Positions 42,132 to 50,218 of a stretch of 64,000 nucleotides of DNA are shown piece by piece. A program made the translations under genes and the position numbers. This DNA comes from Marinomonas mediterranea MMB-1. GTDB taxonomy: Bacteria; Pseudomonadota; Gammaproteobacteria; Pseudomonadales; Marinomonadaceae. Within the stretch, counting starts at the first letter, position 1, and each line of letters begins with the position of its first letter. The stretch spans positions 2,914,001 to 2,978,000 of the forward strand of contig NC_015276.1 in NCBI RefSeq assembly GCF_000192865.1. The letters are read 5' to 3'. The notes under the pieces were generated by a model. It saw only the letters and a list, made by a program, of their open reading frames with translations, had not been told where the DNA came from and ran no database searches.

Positions 42132-42169
42132 GGTGAATGGTCTATTATGTGACAAATAGACCATTCACC
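42132..42169 (+). promoter_or_regulatory. Strong hairpin after ydcS
   Basis: GGTGAATGGTCTATT (42132-42146) and AATAGACCATTCACC (42155-42169) form a perfect 15-bp stem with an eight-base loop. A second smaller stem lies near 42180-42201. There is no long U tract. It probably stabilises or attenuates the transcript after the highly expressed binding protein. Confidence 0.7.
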
Positions 42170-42307
42170 TCGCTTACCTGAAGCTCTCAAACCTGAGCTT
42201 CTTAGACGCGAGAGACGCAAGCCATCATTACCTAGTAACAAATAGCTAGTTACAAATACTTAGCAACAACTACCTAACAATAATGACTAAACAATAATAG
42301 GAATTTT

Positions 42308-43345
42308 ATGAGTACGTCGGTCGAACTTTCGAACGTAACCCGTCAATTCGGTGAAGTGATTGCCGTCAATGACGTTTCGATCCACATTCAAGAAGGTGAA
42401 TTCTTTTCCATGTTGGGCCCTTCCGGCTCAGGAAAAACCACCTGCCTGCGGCTCATTGCAGGGTTTGAGCAAGCCAATCAAGGTCGCATCCTGATTCACG
42501 GACAAGAAGCCGCGCATCTGCCGCCTTATCAACGCGATGTTAATACCGTCTTTCAGGATTACGCCTTGTTCCCCCACATGACCATTGAAGAGAATGTCGC
42601 CTACGGCTTAATGGTCAAAGGCGTACCGAAACCAGAACGCAAAGCCCGAACGCAAGAAGCCCTCGACATGGTGTCCCTATCATCCTACGGAAAGCGCACG
42701 CCCGCCCAACTATCAGGCGGACAACGGCAACGTGTCGCTCTGGCTAGAGCCTTAGTCAATCGCCCACGAGTGCTGTTGCTTGATGAACCACTGGGGGCCC
42801 TTGACCAACAATTACGAGAGCAAATGCAAACCGAATTAAAAAGCCTGCAACGGCAACTCGGCATTACCTTTATTTTCGTCACCCACGACCAAAACGAAGC
42901 CTTGTCTATGTCCGACCGAGTTGCGGTATTCAATCGGGGAAAAATCGAACAAGTGGACACCGCAAAAGCGCTGTACAATGCGCCCAAAACCCGTTTTGTC
43001 GCCGAGTTTGTTGGCTCCACCAACATTATTGCTGAGCAACTTGCCCTGCGTTTAACGGAGAGTGCGCGCACTTTTTCCATCCGTCCAGAGCATATCCAGC
43101 TTGATCCGGTCCAGATGAATCCAAGCACGACCAGTCATCCAGATAGGCTCAGTGTCCAAGGCACTATTAGCGAGATTCTTTACCACGGTGCCAGCACTCG
43201 CTTTAACGTCACACTGGACACTGGAGAACAGCTAAGCGCTCAGCACACCAATGCCCTGGCAGACCGTCCATTAAACCTAAGTACAAGGGTGTCATTAAGC
43301 TGGCTCCCTTCTGCCATGGTACAACTTGATGGAGCCAAGTCATGA
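42308..43345 (+). CDS. ydcT: ABC transporter ATPase, YdcT-like
   Basis: The 345-residue ATPase is complete: Walker A GPSGSGKT (37-44), Q-loop near residue 83, signature LSGGQ (135-139), Walker B VLLLDEP (155-161), and a C-terminal TOBE-like domain from about 235. Its stop overlaps the next gene's start by 4 bp. It energises the YdcSTUV-type importer. Confidence 0.9.
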   Translation: MSTSVELSNVTRQFGEVIAVNDVSIHIQEGEFFSMLGPSGSGKTTCLRLIAGFEQANQGRILIHGQEAAHLPPYQRDVNTVFQDYALFPHMTIEENVAYGLMVKGVPKPERKARTQEALDMVSLSSYGKRTPAQLSGGQRQRVALARALVNRPRVLLLDEPLGALDQQLREQMQTELKSLQRQLGITFIFVTHDQNEALSMSDRVAVFNRGKIEQVDTAKALYNAPKTRFVAEFVGSTNIIAEQLALRLTESARTFSIRPEHIQLDPVQMNPSTTSHPDRLSVQGTISEILYHGASTRFNVTLDTGEQLSAQHTNALADRPLNLSTRVSLSWLPSAMVQLDGAKS

Positions 43346-44298
43346 TCTTGTCGAACACGCATCCCACACGCATGCGTAACCAGTTACAGAGAATGTTAAG
43401 GTCGACCGCAGACACCTTGCATCTTCATCCAAACCTCTTTTTAGGCTGCCTGCTCATCGCGCCCGTCTTGTGGTTTAGCATCATATACATTGCGCCATTG
43501 CTTAACCTGCTTTGGCAAAGCCTGTATACCTTCGATGACTTCACCATGACAGTGGTGCCGGATCTGACCCTAGATAATTTCTGGCAACTTTTTGAGCCCG
43601 CCAACTACGACATCATAGTACGTACCGTCAGCATGGCCATCTGCGTCTCCGTGTTTAGCGCCATCTTCGCCTTCCCCATCGCCTATTATATGGCTCGCTA
43701 TGCCAAAGGCAGAACCAAAGCTTTTTTCTACCTTGCCGTAATGTTGCCAATGTGGACCAGTTACATAGTTAAGGCTTATGCGTGGACGCTCATATTGAGC
43801 AACGATGGGGTGTTGCAATGGCTCATTCATTTGCTGCATTTAAGTGAGGTATTGGACTATTTACTCAGCCTATCCATCATCGGCGGCAACACCCTATCCA
43901 CCTCTTACCTTGGGCGCTTTATGGTGTTTTCCTATATTTGGCTACCCTTTATGATCTTGCCCATTCAAGCCTCATTAGAGCGCTTACCAAGCTCACTGCT
44001 AAATGCCTCAGCCGACCTAGGCGCAACGCCATTGAAAACCTTCTGGCATGTGATTCTGCCACTGACCGTACCAGGCATCGCGGCGGGCTCCATTTTTACC
44101 TTTTGCCTTACCCTTGGCGATTACATCATTCCACAACTGGTCGGACCGCCGGGGTTATACATTGGTAACATGGTGTACATTCAGCAAGGTTCTATTGGCA
44201 ATATGCCGATGGCGGCAACCTTTACTCTGGTGCCCATCCTATTGATTGCCATTTACCTTCGTCTCGCAAAACGCTTAGGAGCCTTCGATGCACTTTAA
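43342..44298 (+). CDS. ydcU: ABC transporter permease, YdcU-like
   Basis: A 318-residue permease with an extra N-terminal region and about six membrane helices. The EAA loop (LNASADLGATPLKTF) is near residue 220. It overlaps the ATPase gene by 4 bp and the next permease gene by 11 bp, showing tight coupling. Partner of YdcV in the importer. Confidence 0.88.
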   Translation: MILSNTHPTRMRNQLQRMLRSTADTLHLHPNLFLGCLLIAPVLWFSIIYIAPLLNLLWQSLYTFDDFTMTVVPDLTLDNFWQLFEPANYDIIVRTVSMAICVSVFSAIFAFPIAYYMARYAKGRTKAFFYLAVMLPMWTSYIVKAYAWTLILSNDGVLQWLIHLLHLSEVLDYLLSLSIIGGNTLSTSYLGRFMVFSYIWLPFMILPIQASLERLPSSLLNASADLGATPLKTFWHVILPLTVPGIAAGSIFTFCLTLGDYIIPQLVGPPGLYIGNMVYIQQGSIGNMPMAATFTLVPILLIAIYLRLAKRLGAFDAL

Positions 44299-45097
44299 TC
44301 ACACTGCCCCAAAATGGTTAAGCGCAACCGCCTATTGCGGGCTGTTCTTACTGCATTTTCCGATACTTATTATTGTGGTGTACGCCTTTAATACCGAACA
44401 ATCGGCGTTTAGTTTTCCCCCGCAAGGCTTTACCCTGCATTGGTTTGCCGCCGCCGCGCAGCGCGCCGATATATTTCAAGCACTAGGCTTATCTCTGCAA
44501 GTCGCCGCCCTCGCAACACTCATTTCTCTGGTGTTGGGCACCTTGGCGGCAGCGGCCATGTATCGCCGTCAGTTCATTGGCAAAAGCACCTTAACCTTAA
44601 TCTTTATTATTCCGATCGCCTTGCCCGGAATCGTCACTGGCATCGCTTTACTCAGCACTTTTAAAGCGCTCGATATTGAACCGGGATTGCTCACCATTGT
44701 CATCGGTCATGCTACATTTTGTGTGGTCTTGGTGTACAACAATGTCGTGGCGCGGTTACGAAGAACCTCTTATAGCCAAATTGAAGCCTCAATGGATTTA
44801 GGTGCCGATGGCTGGCAGACCTTTCGCTACATAGTACTGCCCAACCTGAGTTCTGCTCTACTCGCGGGCGGAATGCTGGCTTTTGCCCTGTCCTTTGATG
44901 AACTCATTGTGACCACCTTTACCGCTGGTCATGACAACACTCTGCCTCTGTGGCTGCTCAACCAATTGACCCGTCCTCGCGACGTGCCCATTACCAATGT
45001 GGTCGCCCTGTTCGTCATGCTGATGACTATGATTCCTGTCTTGCTTGCCTATAGAATGACAAACCAAGGGGAAGCCGTAGAAGGGAGCCAGAAATGA
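44288..45097 (+). CDS. ydcV: ABC transporter permease, YdcV-like
   Basis: The 269-residue permease has about six helices and the EAA loop IEASMDLGADGWQTFRY. It overlaps the preceding gene by 11 bp and is followed 123 bp later by the aldehyde dehydrogenase. It completes the YdcSTUV-type importer. Confidence 0.88.
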   Translation: MHFNHTAPKWLSATAYCGLFLLHFPILIIVVYAFNTEQSAFSFPPQGFTLHWFAAAAQRADIFQALGLSLQVAALATLISLVLGTLAAAAMYRRQFIGKSTLTLIFIIPIALPGIVTGIALLSTFKALDIEPGLLTIVIGHATFCVVLVYNNVVARLRRTSYSQIEASMDLGADGWQTFRYIVLPNLSSALLAGGMLAFALSFDELIVTTFTAGHDNTLPLWLLNQLTRPRDVPITNVVALFVMLMTMIPVLLAYRMTNQGEAVEGSQK

Positions 45098-45220
45098 GCA
45101 CGACGACACGTTCAAACGACCTTGTCGACCAAACAAGCCAAAGCACATATCCAAAGCACATAGTCAAAGCACAGTGGCTCTAAACAACACACTTGAACTA
45201 CGCCAACCAAGGAAACTAAC

Positions 45221-46645
45221 ATGCAAAATACACTATTAATTAATGGTCAGCTCGTTTTAGGAAAAGGACAACCAATCGACATCCACAACCCAACCACTGG
45301 GCAAGTGCTGACCAGCATTGCCGAAGCCACACCAGATCAGGTTAACGAAGCCATTGAGGCCGCTGAAAACGCTTTCCAGACATGGTCACTAACCACTCCG
45401 AAAGACCGCGCGCAATACCTATTAGAACTGGCCGATGCCATAGAAGACGAAGGTGAAGCTCTCGCCCGACTCGAATGCGACAACACAGGCAAGCCATATC
45501 TCGCCATGTTAGACGACGAAATCCCCGCCATTGCCGATACGTTTCGCTACTTTGCCGGCGCCTGTCGCTGCTTAACGGGTTCCGCGTCCGCAGAATATAT
45601 GGCGGGTTATACCTCAATGATACGCCGTGACCCGATTGGCGTAACCGCCTCCATTACACCTTGGAACTACCCCCTAATGATGCTCGCCTGGAAACTGGCG
45701 CCCGCTTTGGCCGCTGGCAATACCGCAGTACTGAAGCCCTCTGAAATTACCCCGTTAACCACCCTAAAACTCACTCAAATCCTGAACAAAATATTCCCTG
45801 CTGGTGTCGTTAATATCGTCTTCGGACTTGGTCAATCGGTCGGCGCAACCCTAAGCAACAGCGACAAAATCAGAATGATTTCCTTAACAGGCTCCATCGC
45901 CACGGGACAAAAAATTGCCCAATCCAGTACCGACAACATGAAGCGCTTACACATGGAACTGGGCGGAAAAGCCCCTGTATTGGTGTTTGAAGACGCCGAT
46001 ATGGACGAAGTGATTGACGGCATACGCGCCTTTGGCTTCTACAATGCCGGACAAGATTGCACCGCGGCTTGTCGGATTTATGTGCAAAAAAGCCGCTACG
46101 ACGAACTGGTTAGCCGCATTACCGAAGCCGTCTCCTCCATCAAGGTCGGCACCCCTTATCAAGAAGACACCGAAATGGGGCCACTCATCAGCCAACAGCA
46201 TTTCCAAAAAGTATGTGACATGGTGGATCGCGCAAGAGCACTTAACCACATAGAGATCACCACCGGCGGGCACCCCATACCGGGAGACGGCTATTTCTAC
46301 GCGCCAACCGTCATAGCCCATACGAAACAGGACGATGAAATCGTCCAAGAAGAAGTGTTTGGCCCCGTCATTTCCATCACCGCATTTGACACAGAAGAAC
46401 AAGCTCTCCTGTTCGCCAATGATTCAAAATACGGTCTAGCTTCTTCCGTGTGGACTCAGGACACCGGCCGCGCGGCGCGTTTGGCCGCTCGCTTACAATA
46501 CGGCTGTACTTGGATCAACACCCATATGTTACTCGCTACCGAAATGCCCCATGGTGGAATGAAACTCTCAGGTTACGGAAAGGATATGTCTATGTATGGA
46601 CTGGAAGACTACACCGTAGTGCGACACATCATGACGAAGCACTAA
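45221..46645 (+). CDS. patD: Gamma-aminobutyraldehyde dehydrogenase (PatD/YdcW-like)
   Basis: The 474-residue enzyme matches PatD in length and motifs: Asn149, Lys172, Glu246 (MELGGKAP) and Cys280 (GQDCTAA). It oxidises 4-aminobutanal to GABA in putrescine breakdown. It is the last gene of the ydcSTUV-like operon, as in E. coli, and ends at a strong terminator. A second ALDH at 38195 on the other side of LysR is similar but has different ends, so the two may differ in substrate. Confidence 0.88.
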   Translation: MQNTLLINGQLVLGKGQPIDIHNPTTGQVLTSIAEATPDQVNEAIEAAENAFQTWSLTTPKDRAQYLLELADAIEDEGEALARLECDNTGKPYLAMLDDEIPAIADTFRYFAGACRCLTGSASAEYMAGYTSMIRRDPIGVTASITPWNYPLMMLAWKLAPALAAGNTAVLKPSEITPLTTLKLTQILNKIFPAGVVNIVFGLGQSVGATLSNSDKIRMISLTGSIATGQKIAQSSTDNMKRLHMELGGKAPVLVFEDADMDEVIDGIRAFGFYNAGQDCTAACRIYVQKSRYDELVSRITEAVSSIKVGTPYQEDTEMGPLISQQHFQKVCDMVDRARALNHIEITTGGHPIPGDGYFYAPTVIAHTKQDDEIVQEEVFGPVISITAFDTEEQALLFANDSKYGLASSVWTQDTGRAARLAARLQYGCTWINTHMLLATEMPHGGMKLSGYGKDMSMYGLEDYTVVRHIMTKH

Positions 46646-46703
46646 AAATACCAGCAGGCCTTTAACGGTCTCTAGCGGACTATTCTGTCCGTCCATACCT
46701 CCT

Positions 46704-46750
46704 AAAAGCACTATAAACTGCACTTTGGAAACAGTTTATAGTGCTTTTAT
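46704..46750 (+). terminator. Rho-independent terminator after patD-like gene
   Basis: AAAAGCACTATAAACTG (46704-46720) and CAGTTTATAGTGCTTTT (46732-46748) form a perfect 17-bp stem with an 11-base loop. The A/U-rich base gives a U run for plus-strand transcripts and an equivalent run on the other strand. Confidence 0.88.
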
Positions 46751-47151
46751 ACTTATTAACTTAGCAACACGAAGCAGACAGACAATTTCAGATCCCTTCG
46801 AGAAAAACTTCCCTTCTATTTTCTAGCTTACATGGCCAAGACTGTTCCTACCTTTTACACGCTCACCCTAGAGGGCAGCCTCCTGATCAACAAGGCCCTA
46901 AGTTTTACCAAACAAAATCTAGGTTTTACCAAGCGGCCGAATTTGTATTTTTCTATAGTCAAAATACAGAAAAAAAACACATACAGAATGATCGTAGAGC
47001 TGAGTGACGCCATTGGACGGTAAGGTGTTGAAAAAGAGTTCACCGCCGCACAGAACAGTACAATGGGCGTAGGAAGAGCGTGTTTGAACAGCTGAAACAA
47101 GGGTTAAAGGAGTAGGCAGTTTTAATCAAGACCACAGTGGTGTTCACGAGG

Positions 47152-47184
47152 TTGTTATAGGCAATGAAATAAAGCCTATAACAA
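47152..47184. promoter_or_regulatory. Inverted repeat before the leader-protein gene
   Basis: TTGTTATAGGC (47152-47162) and GCCTATAACAA (47174-47184) form a perfect 11-bp stem with an 11-base loop, ending 31 bp before the start codon at 47216. It could be an operator or an mRNA hairpin in the leader. Confidence 0.6.
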
Positions 47185-47215
47185 GTGGCAAAATCCGACT
47201 TAAAAGGAATGAGAC

Positions 47216-47704
47216 ATGTATACACAAGTAGAAAGATCAAATAAGAATAGAAGGGCTATTGCTACATCAGCTATTCAAAAAAGGAATGGTATAAAGCAAC
47301 GTTTTGGGTTTGTAAATAATGGACTAGGGTCTGTGGCTCAAAAAAACATAGACGAAGCTCCGATAAATTGCACTCAAACAATAATGACTGCTAAATCTCG
47401 GGCAATCGAAAGCCGTTCTCAGGATGTAATTCAACGCTTATCTCACGAGTATTACGATAGGGCTGAAATAAGATACTCCGATAGGGCATTTGCACATATG
47501 GATCAAGAAAGAGTAGATCAATATTTATGGGATAACCAGTCGCAAATACGTGTTGGTCAGAATCAAACAATTTTAGTTGGTGATGGACAGCAAACGGGTT
47601 ATGCAGTGTACGGAAATATTAGTTACAACTGTACTTACGATGAAGACTTGGGACGCCACATCATATACGTATATCATGCTCATGACACTGGGCGGATGGG
47701 ATAA
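47216..47704 (+). CDS. Small protein with eCIS/toxin-type N-terminal leader
   Basis: The 162-residue protein begins MYTQVERSNKNRRAIATSAI and continues to QRFGFVNNG. From memory this is very like the basic N-terminal leader on many eCIS- or polymorphic-toxin-associated proteins (form: charged start, N+SRAxANS, QK, GFVDN). The C-terminal part is soluble, with a His/Asp-rich end (YVYHAHDTGRMG) but no recognised enzyme motif. AAAAGGAATGAG precedes the ATG. AT-rich codon use (AGA, ATA) differs from neighbours, suggesting recent acquisition. Adjacent to a second protein with a related leader. Confidence 0.6.
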   Translation: MYTQVERSNKNRRAIATSAIQKRNGIKQRFGFVNNGLGSVAQKNIDEAPINCTQTIMTAKSRAIESRSQDVIQRLSHEYYDRAEIRYSDRAFAHMDQERVDQYLWDNQSQIRVGQNQTILVGDGQQTGYAVYGNISYNCTYDEDLGRHIIYVYHAHDTGRMG

Positions 47705-47717
47705 GGAGGATCAAGAC

Positions 47718-48209
47718 ATGTATGTAAAAGTCGAGAGAAAACAGGAAAATAAAACGAGGCAAGCAGTATGTGGTCTAAGTAAATCAAGTTATGTAAGTAA
47801 TATAGCTTTGGCAATAAAGCATCCTTTTCAAAAAACACATATTAATACAATCAACTCAATACAATTGATGAAAAAAACCTCAGATAAAAAAAATCAATGG
47901 CAGTGTAATAACTGTGGGAATACAGGCTTAGGAAAACCACCAAAGAAGTGCAAGGAGTGTAAATCGACCAATGTTACTGCAATTACGGTGGGAAGAGAAC
48001 CATTTGAGAAATGGTGGCTATCCTTGGATAAAGCGACAAGACAGAATCTGCTAAGAAAGCATGGCAGTCATGAGCAATATGGCGGATTGATGAAGAAGGA
48101 CCAAGGTGGAAATCGAGGGGGAAATCAACACTCGAATGGTAATGCCATAGCAACGCAGGCCATAAAAGCAAAATACGAAGCAGGGGCTTACGATTCTCCA
48201 CTAGCTTGA
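47718..48209 (+). CDS. Second leader protein with a zinc ribbon
   Basis: From the ATG at 47718 (AAGGAGG just upstream) the protein has 163 residues. Its start MYVKVERKQENKTRQAVCGL parallels the leader of the preceding gene. The middle carries a four-cysteine zinc ribbon (CNNCGN...CKECKS, about 75-95), and the end is helical and Gly/Asn-rich. The same leader on two different bodies suggests a delivery or sorting signal. The two genes are 13 bp apart. Confidence 0.6.
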   Translation: MYVKVERKQENKTRQAVCGLSKSSYVSNIALAIKHPFQKTHINTINSIQLMKKTSDKKNQWQCNNCGNTGLGKPPKKCKECKSTNVTAITVGREPFEKWWLSLDKATRQNLLRKHGSHEQYGGLMKKDQGGNRGGNQHSNGNAIATQAIKAKYEAGAYDSPLA

Positions 48210-48280
48210 TACCTAATCTTAGAACTGGCTCTGCATCTCCACAGAGTTTAGAACTAGATCAGGTACTCCTCAATCGACTT

Positions 48281-48362
48281 GCTGGAACACCCTTACCTTA
48301 AAATGAATCAAACAGACTGGTGTGTTTTTTGGGTACAATTACTTGAAACTGTATGTTCCAGC
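48281..48362. repeat. Inverted repeat flanking an AT-rich spacer
   Basis: GCTGGAACA (48281-48289) and TGTTCCAGC (48354-48362) are 9-bp inverted arms about 64 bp apart. It lies downstream of the leader-protein genes and may mark the end of the AT-rich islet. No transposase is present. Confidence 0.45.
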
Positions 48363-48493
48363 TTCCCTAGGGGAACGAGCTTAAAATGTGTCCTAGCTTT
48401 CACGAATACTCATCTGTACTAGCCCAGCCCCTTCTACCCTCTCGCCCCCGAAAAAGTCAATTCGACGCAATCTCGATTGCGCGACCTTAGCGC

Positions 48494-49420
48494 TTAATCA
48501 GCATAACCCACTGTATTAATGAGATCTCTGCCTTCAACAAAACGCTGTGTATTGTCTATCACTTGCTTTACAAGAACCTGAGAGGAAGAAGCCGATGCCA
48601 TATGTGGCGTAATCAGTACATTAGGGGTATGCCAAAGCGCATTACTCTCCTGTAACGGCTCATCGTCAAACACATCTAAAATAGCGCCTCGTAGCGTTCC
48701 TCTAGACAGAGCATTGCAAAGATCCTGATAACAAATATGGCCACCTCGCCCACAGTTAATCAGCATAGCATCATCAGGAAGCTTATCTAAAAAACTCTCA
48801 TTGATAAGCCGATAGGTTGAATCATTTAACGGTAATAAATTAACCACTATTTGAGTATTTTCCAGAAAACGATCTAGTCCACTGTTCCCCGAAAAACATT
48901 GAATATTATCAAAGCTTTTAGCCGTTCTAGACCATCCAGAAACTTTATAACCTTGATTAGCAAGACCATTAGCAACGTACCCACCGATTTCACCCAGCCC
49001 CATTATGCCAATTGTGATCTCTTCCGCTTTTTTCTGAGGGTAACGCTGCCAATGATTTCGCTTTTGGTTTTCGACCGCCCTATCAAAATCACGCTGAAAA
49101 TAGAGCACACCCCACAACACATACTCCAACATCCCGACTTTCTGCTCTTCATCAACAATGCGGCAAATGGGCAATGAAGAATGTAAAAGTGTCTCACCTA
49201 AATGCTCTACTCCTGCTGCCAACGAGTGCAAACACTGGATATTAGGGAATCGAGTGAGTAAGTCTTTATCCGGAAACCAACAGGCCGCCACAGTCGCACA
49301 CGAAGCTCGATCATCGTCAGGCAGCACCCATTCGAAATCAGGCTCATACTGGTTTGCGTGCAACATAAGCTCGTCGTTAAATTCACTGTCATTAGACGCA
49401 AGTAGGATATAAGCGCTCAT
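48494..49420 (-). CDS. D-isomer-specific 2-hydroxyacid dehydrogenase (GhrA-like)
   Basis: The 308-residue NAD(P)-dependent enzyme has the nucleotide motif GLGEIGG (about residues 145-151) and the catalytic triad of the family: Arg in NCGRGGHI, Glu in DVFDDEPL and His in TPHMAS. It would interconvert a 2-keto acid and D-2-hydroxy acid, such as glyoxylate or hydroxypyruvate. It is the last gene of the 48.5-55.7 kb operon and probably handles a two- to four-carbon product of that pathway. Confidence 0.83.
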   Translation of the reverse strand: MSAYILLASNDSEFNDELMLHANQYEPDFEWVLPDDDRASCATVAACWFPDKDLLTRFPNIQCLHSLAAGVEHLGETLLHSSLPICRIVDEEQKVGMLEYVLWGVLYFQRDFDRAVENQKRNHWQRYPQKKAEEITIGIMGLGEIGGYVANGLANQGYKVSGWSRTAKSFDNIQCFSGNSGLDRFLENTQIVVNLLPLNDSTYRLINESFLDKLPDDAMLINCGRGGHICYQDLCNALSRGTLRGAILDVFDDEPLQESNALWHTPNVLITPHMASASSSQVLVKQVIDNTQRFVEGRDLINTVGYAD

Positions 49421-49422
49421 AT

Positions 49423-50178
49423 TTAATCCTTATAAGAAGCATCCATTCGATCGAGCTTCCTTAACCATGCTTTCCACACTAGGTGGCGCTCATGCTCCAC
49501 CTTTTTAAACTGGCTAGAAACATAATCAGCAAGGTGATCTGGAATGGTAGAAATGGGTGACAAAGACGCCATTTGACCTGCTGCGAGCTGAATTTCACAG
49601 GCTTTATTAAGGTAATACATAATTTGAAAAGCATCAGCCACCGTTTCTCCAACACTTAACAAACCATGATTGCGTAAAATTAAAGCTATATTTTGCCCTA
49701 ATGATGCTTGAATACGTTCACGCTCTTCTAAATTGAAAGCGACGCCTTCATACGCGTGATATCCCACACGCTTATGAAACTCGGTACTAATTTGATTCAA
49801 GTTAAGCAGGCCATTTTCACACGCTGCAACCGCCATTCCAGACAATGTGTGGGTATGAATAACACAATGGGCATCTTCTCTGGCCATATGAACCGCACTA
49901 TGAATGGTAAAACCAGCTGGGTTATAGTCCGCGTTGCCTTCTATTACCTGCCCATTCATATCGACGACGATTAAATCACTGGCGCAAATTTCATCAAACA
50001 TATAGCCGAAGGGATTAATCAAAAACCTCGGTTCACCGTCGCCAGGAAGGCGCATTGAAAAGTGGGTATACAACGTATCTTCCCAGCCCAGCATCGCCGC
50101 TAATCTATAAGCGGCGGCGAGCTCTTGACGTAATTCAACTTCGGTTTTCGACATTGTTTCTGACTGTGCTATTAACAT
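49423..50178 (-). CDS. Class II aldolase/adducin-family protein
   Basis: The 251-residue protein has the fold's zinc histidines (HTHTLSGMAVA, about 103-113, and a later His near 165-171 in LILRNHGLL) and the early Glu/Asp residues. Class II aldolases cleave or isomerise small sugar or hydroxy-acid substrates. The gap to the next gene downstream is 2 bp. In this operon it may act on a hydroxylated breakdown product. Adducin-type members also include non-aldolase enzymes. Confidence 0.8.
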   Translation of the reverse strand: MLIAQSETMSKTEVELRQELAAAYRLAAMLGWEDTLYTHFSMRLPGDGEPRFLINPFGYMFDEICASDLIVVDMNGQVIEGNADYNPAGFTIHSAVHMAREDAHCVIHTHTLSGMAVAACENGLLNLNQISTEFHKRVGYHAYEGVAFNLEERERIQASLGQNIALILRNHGLLSVGETVADAFQIMYYLNKACEIQLAAGQMASLSPISTIPDHLADYVSSQFKKVEHERHLVWKAWLRKLDRMDASYKD

Positions 50179-50218
50179 GGTTCGTTGCTCCTTATCTTAT
50201 ATTACGATGCCTTCGCAT

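Larger units (their letters stand above)
46646..47215. other. Intergenic region with terminator, remnant and leader hairpin
   Basis: The 570-bp gap starts with a strong terminator. A short Lys/Arg-rich reading frame ending near 47115 (SVFEQLKQGLKE then stop) looks like the start region of a HigA/XRE antitoxin-type protein cut off by a stop; its upstream frame is also closed. The gap ends with the 47152-47184 inverted repeat. A 63-codon ORF at 46832 lacks a ribosome site and is not annotated. Confidence 0.45.

Noticed and set aside
46832..47023. 63-codon ORF after the patD terminator
   Set aside because: No ribosome site, repetitive composition and no partner; judged non-coding.
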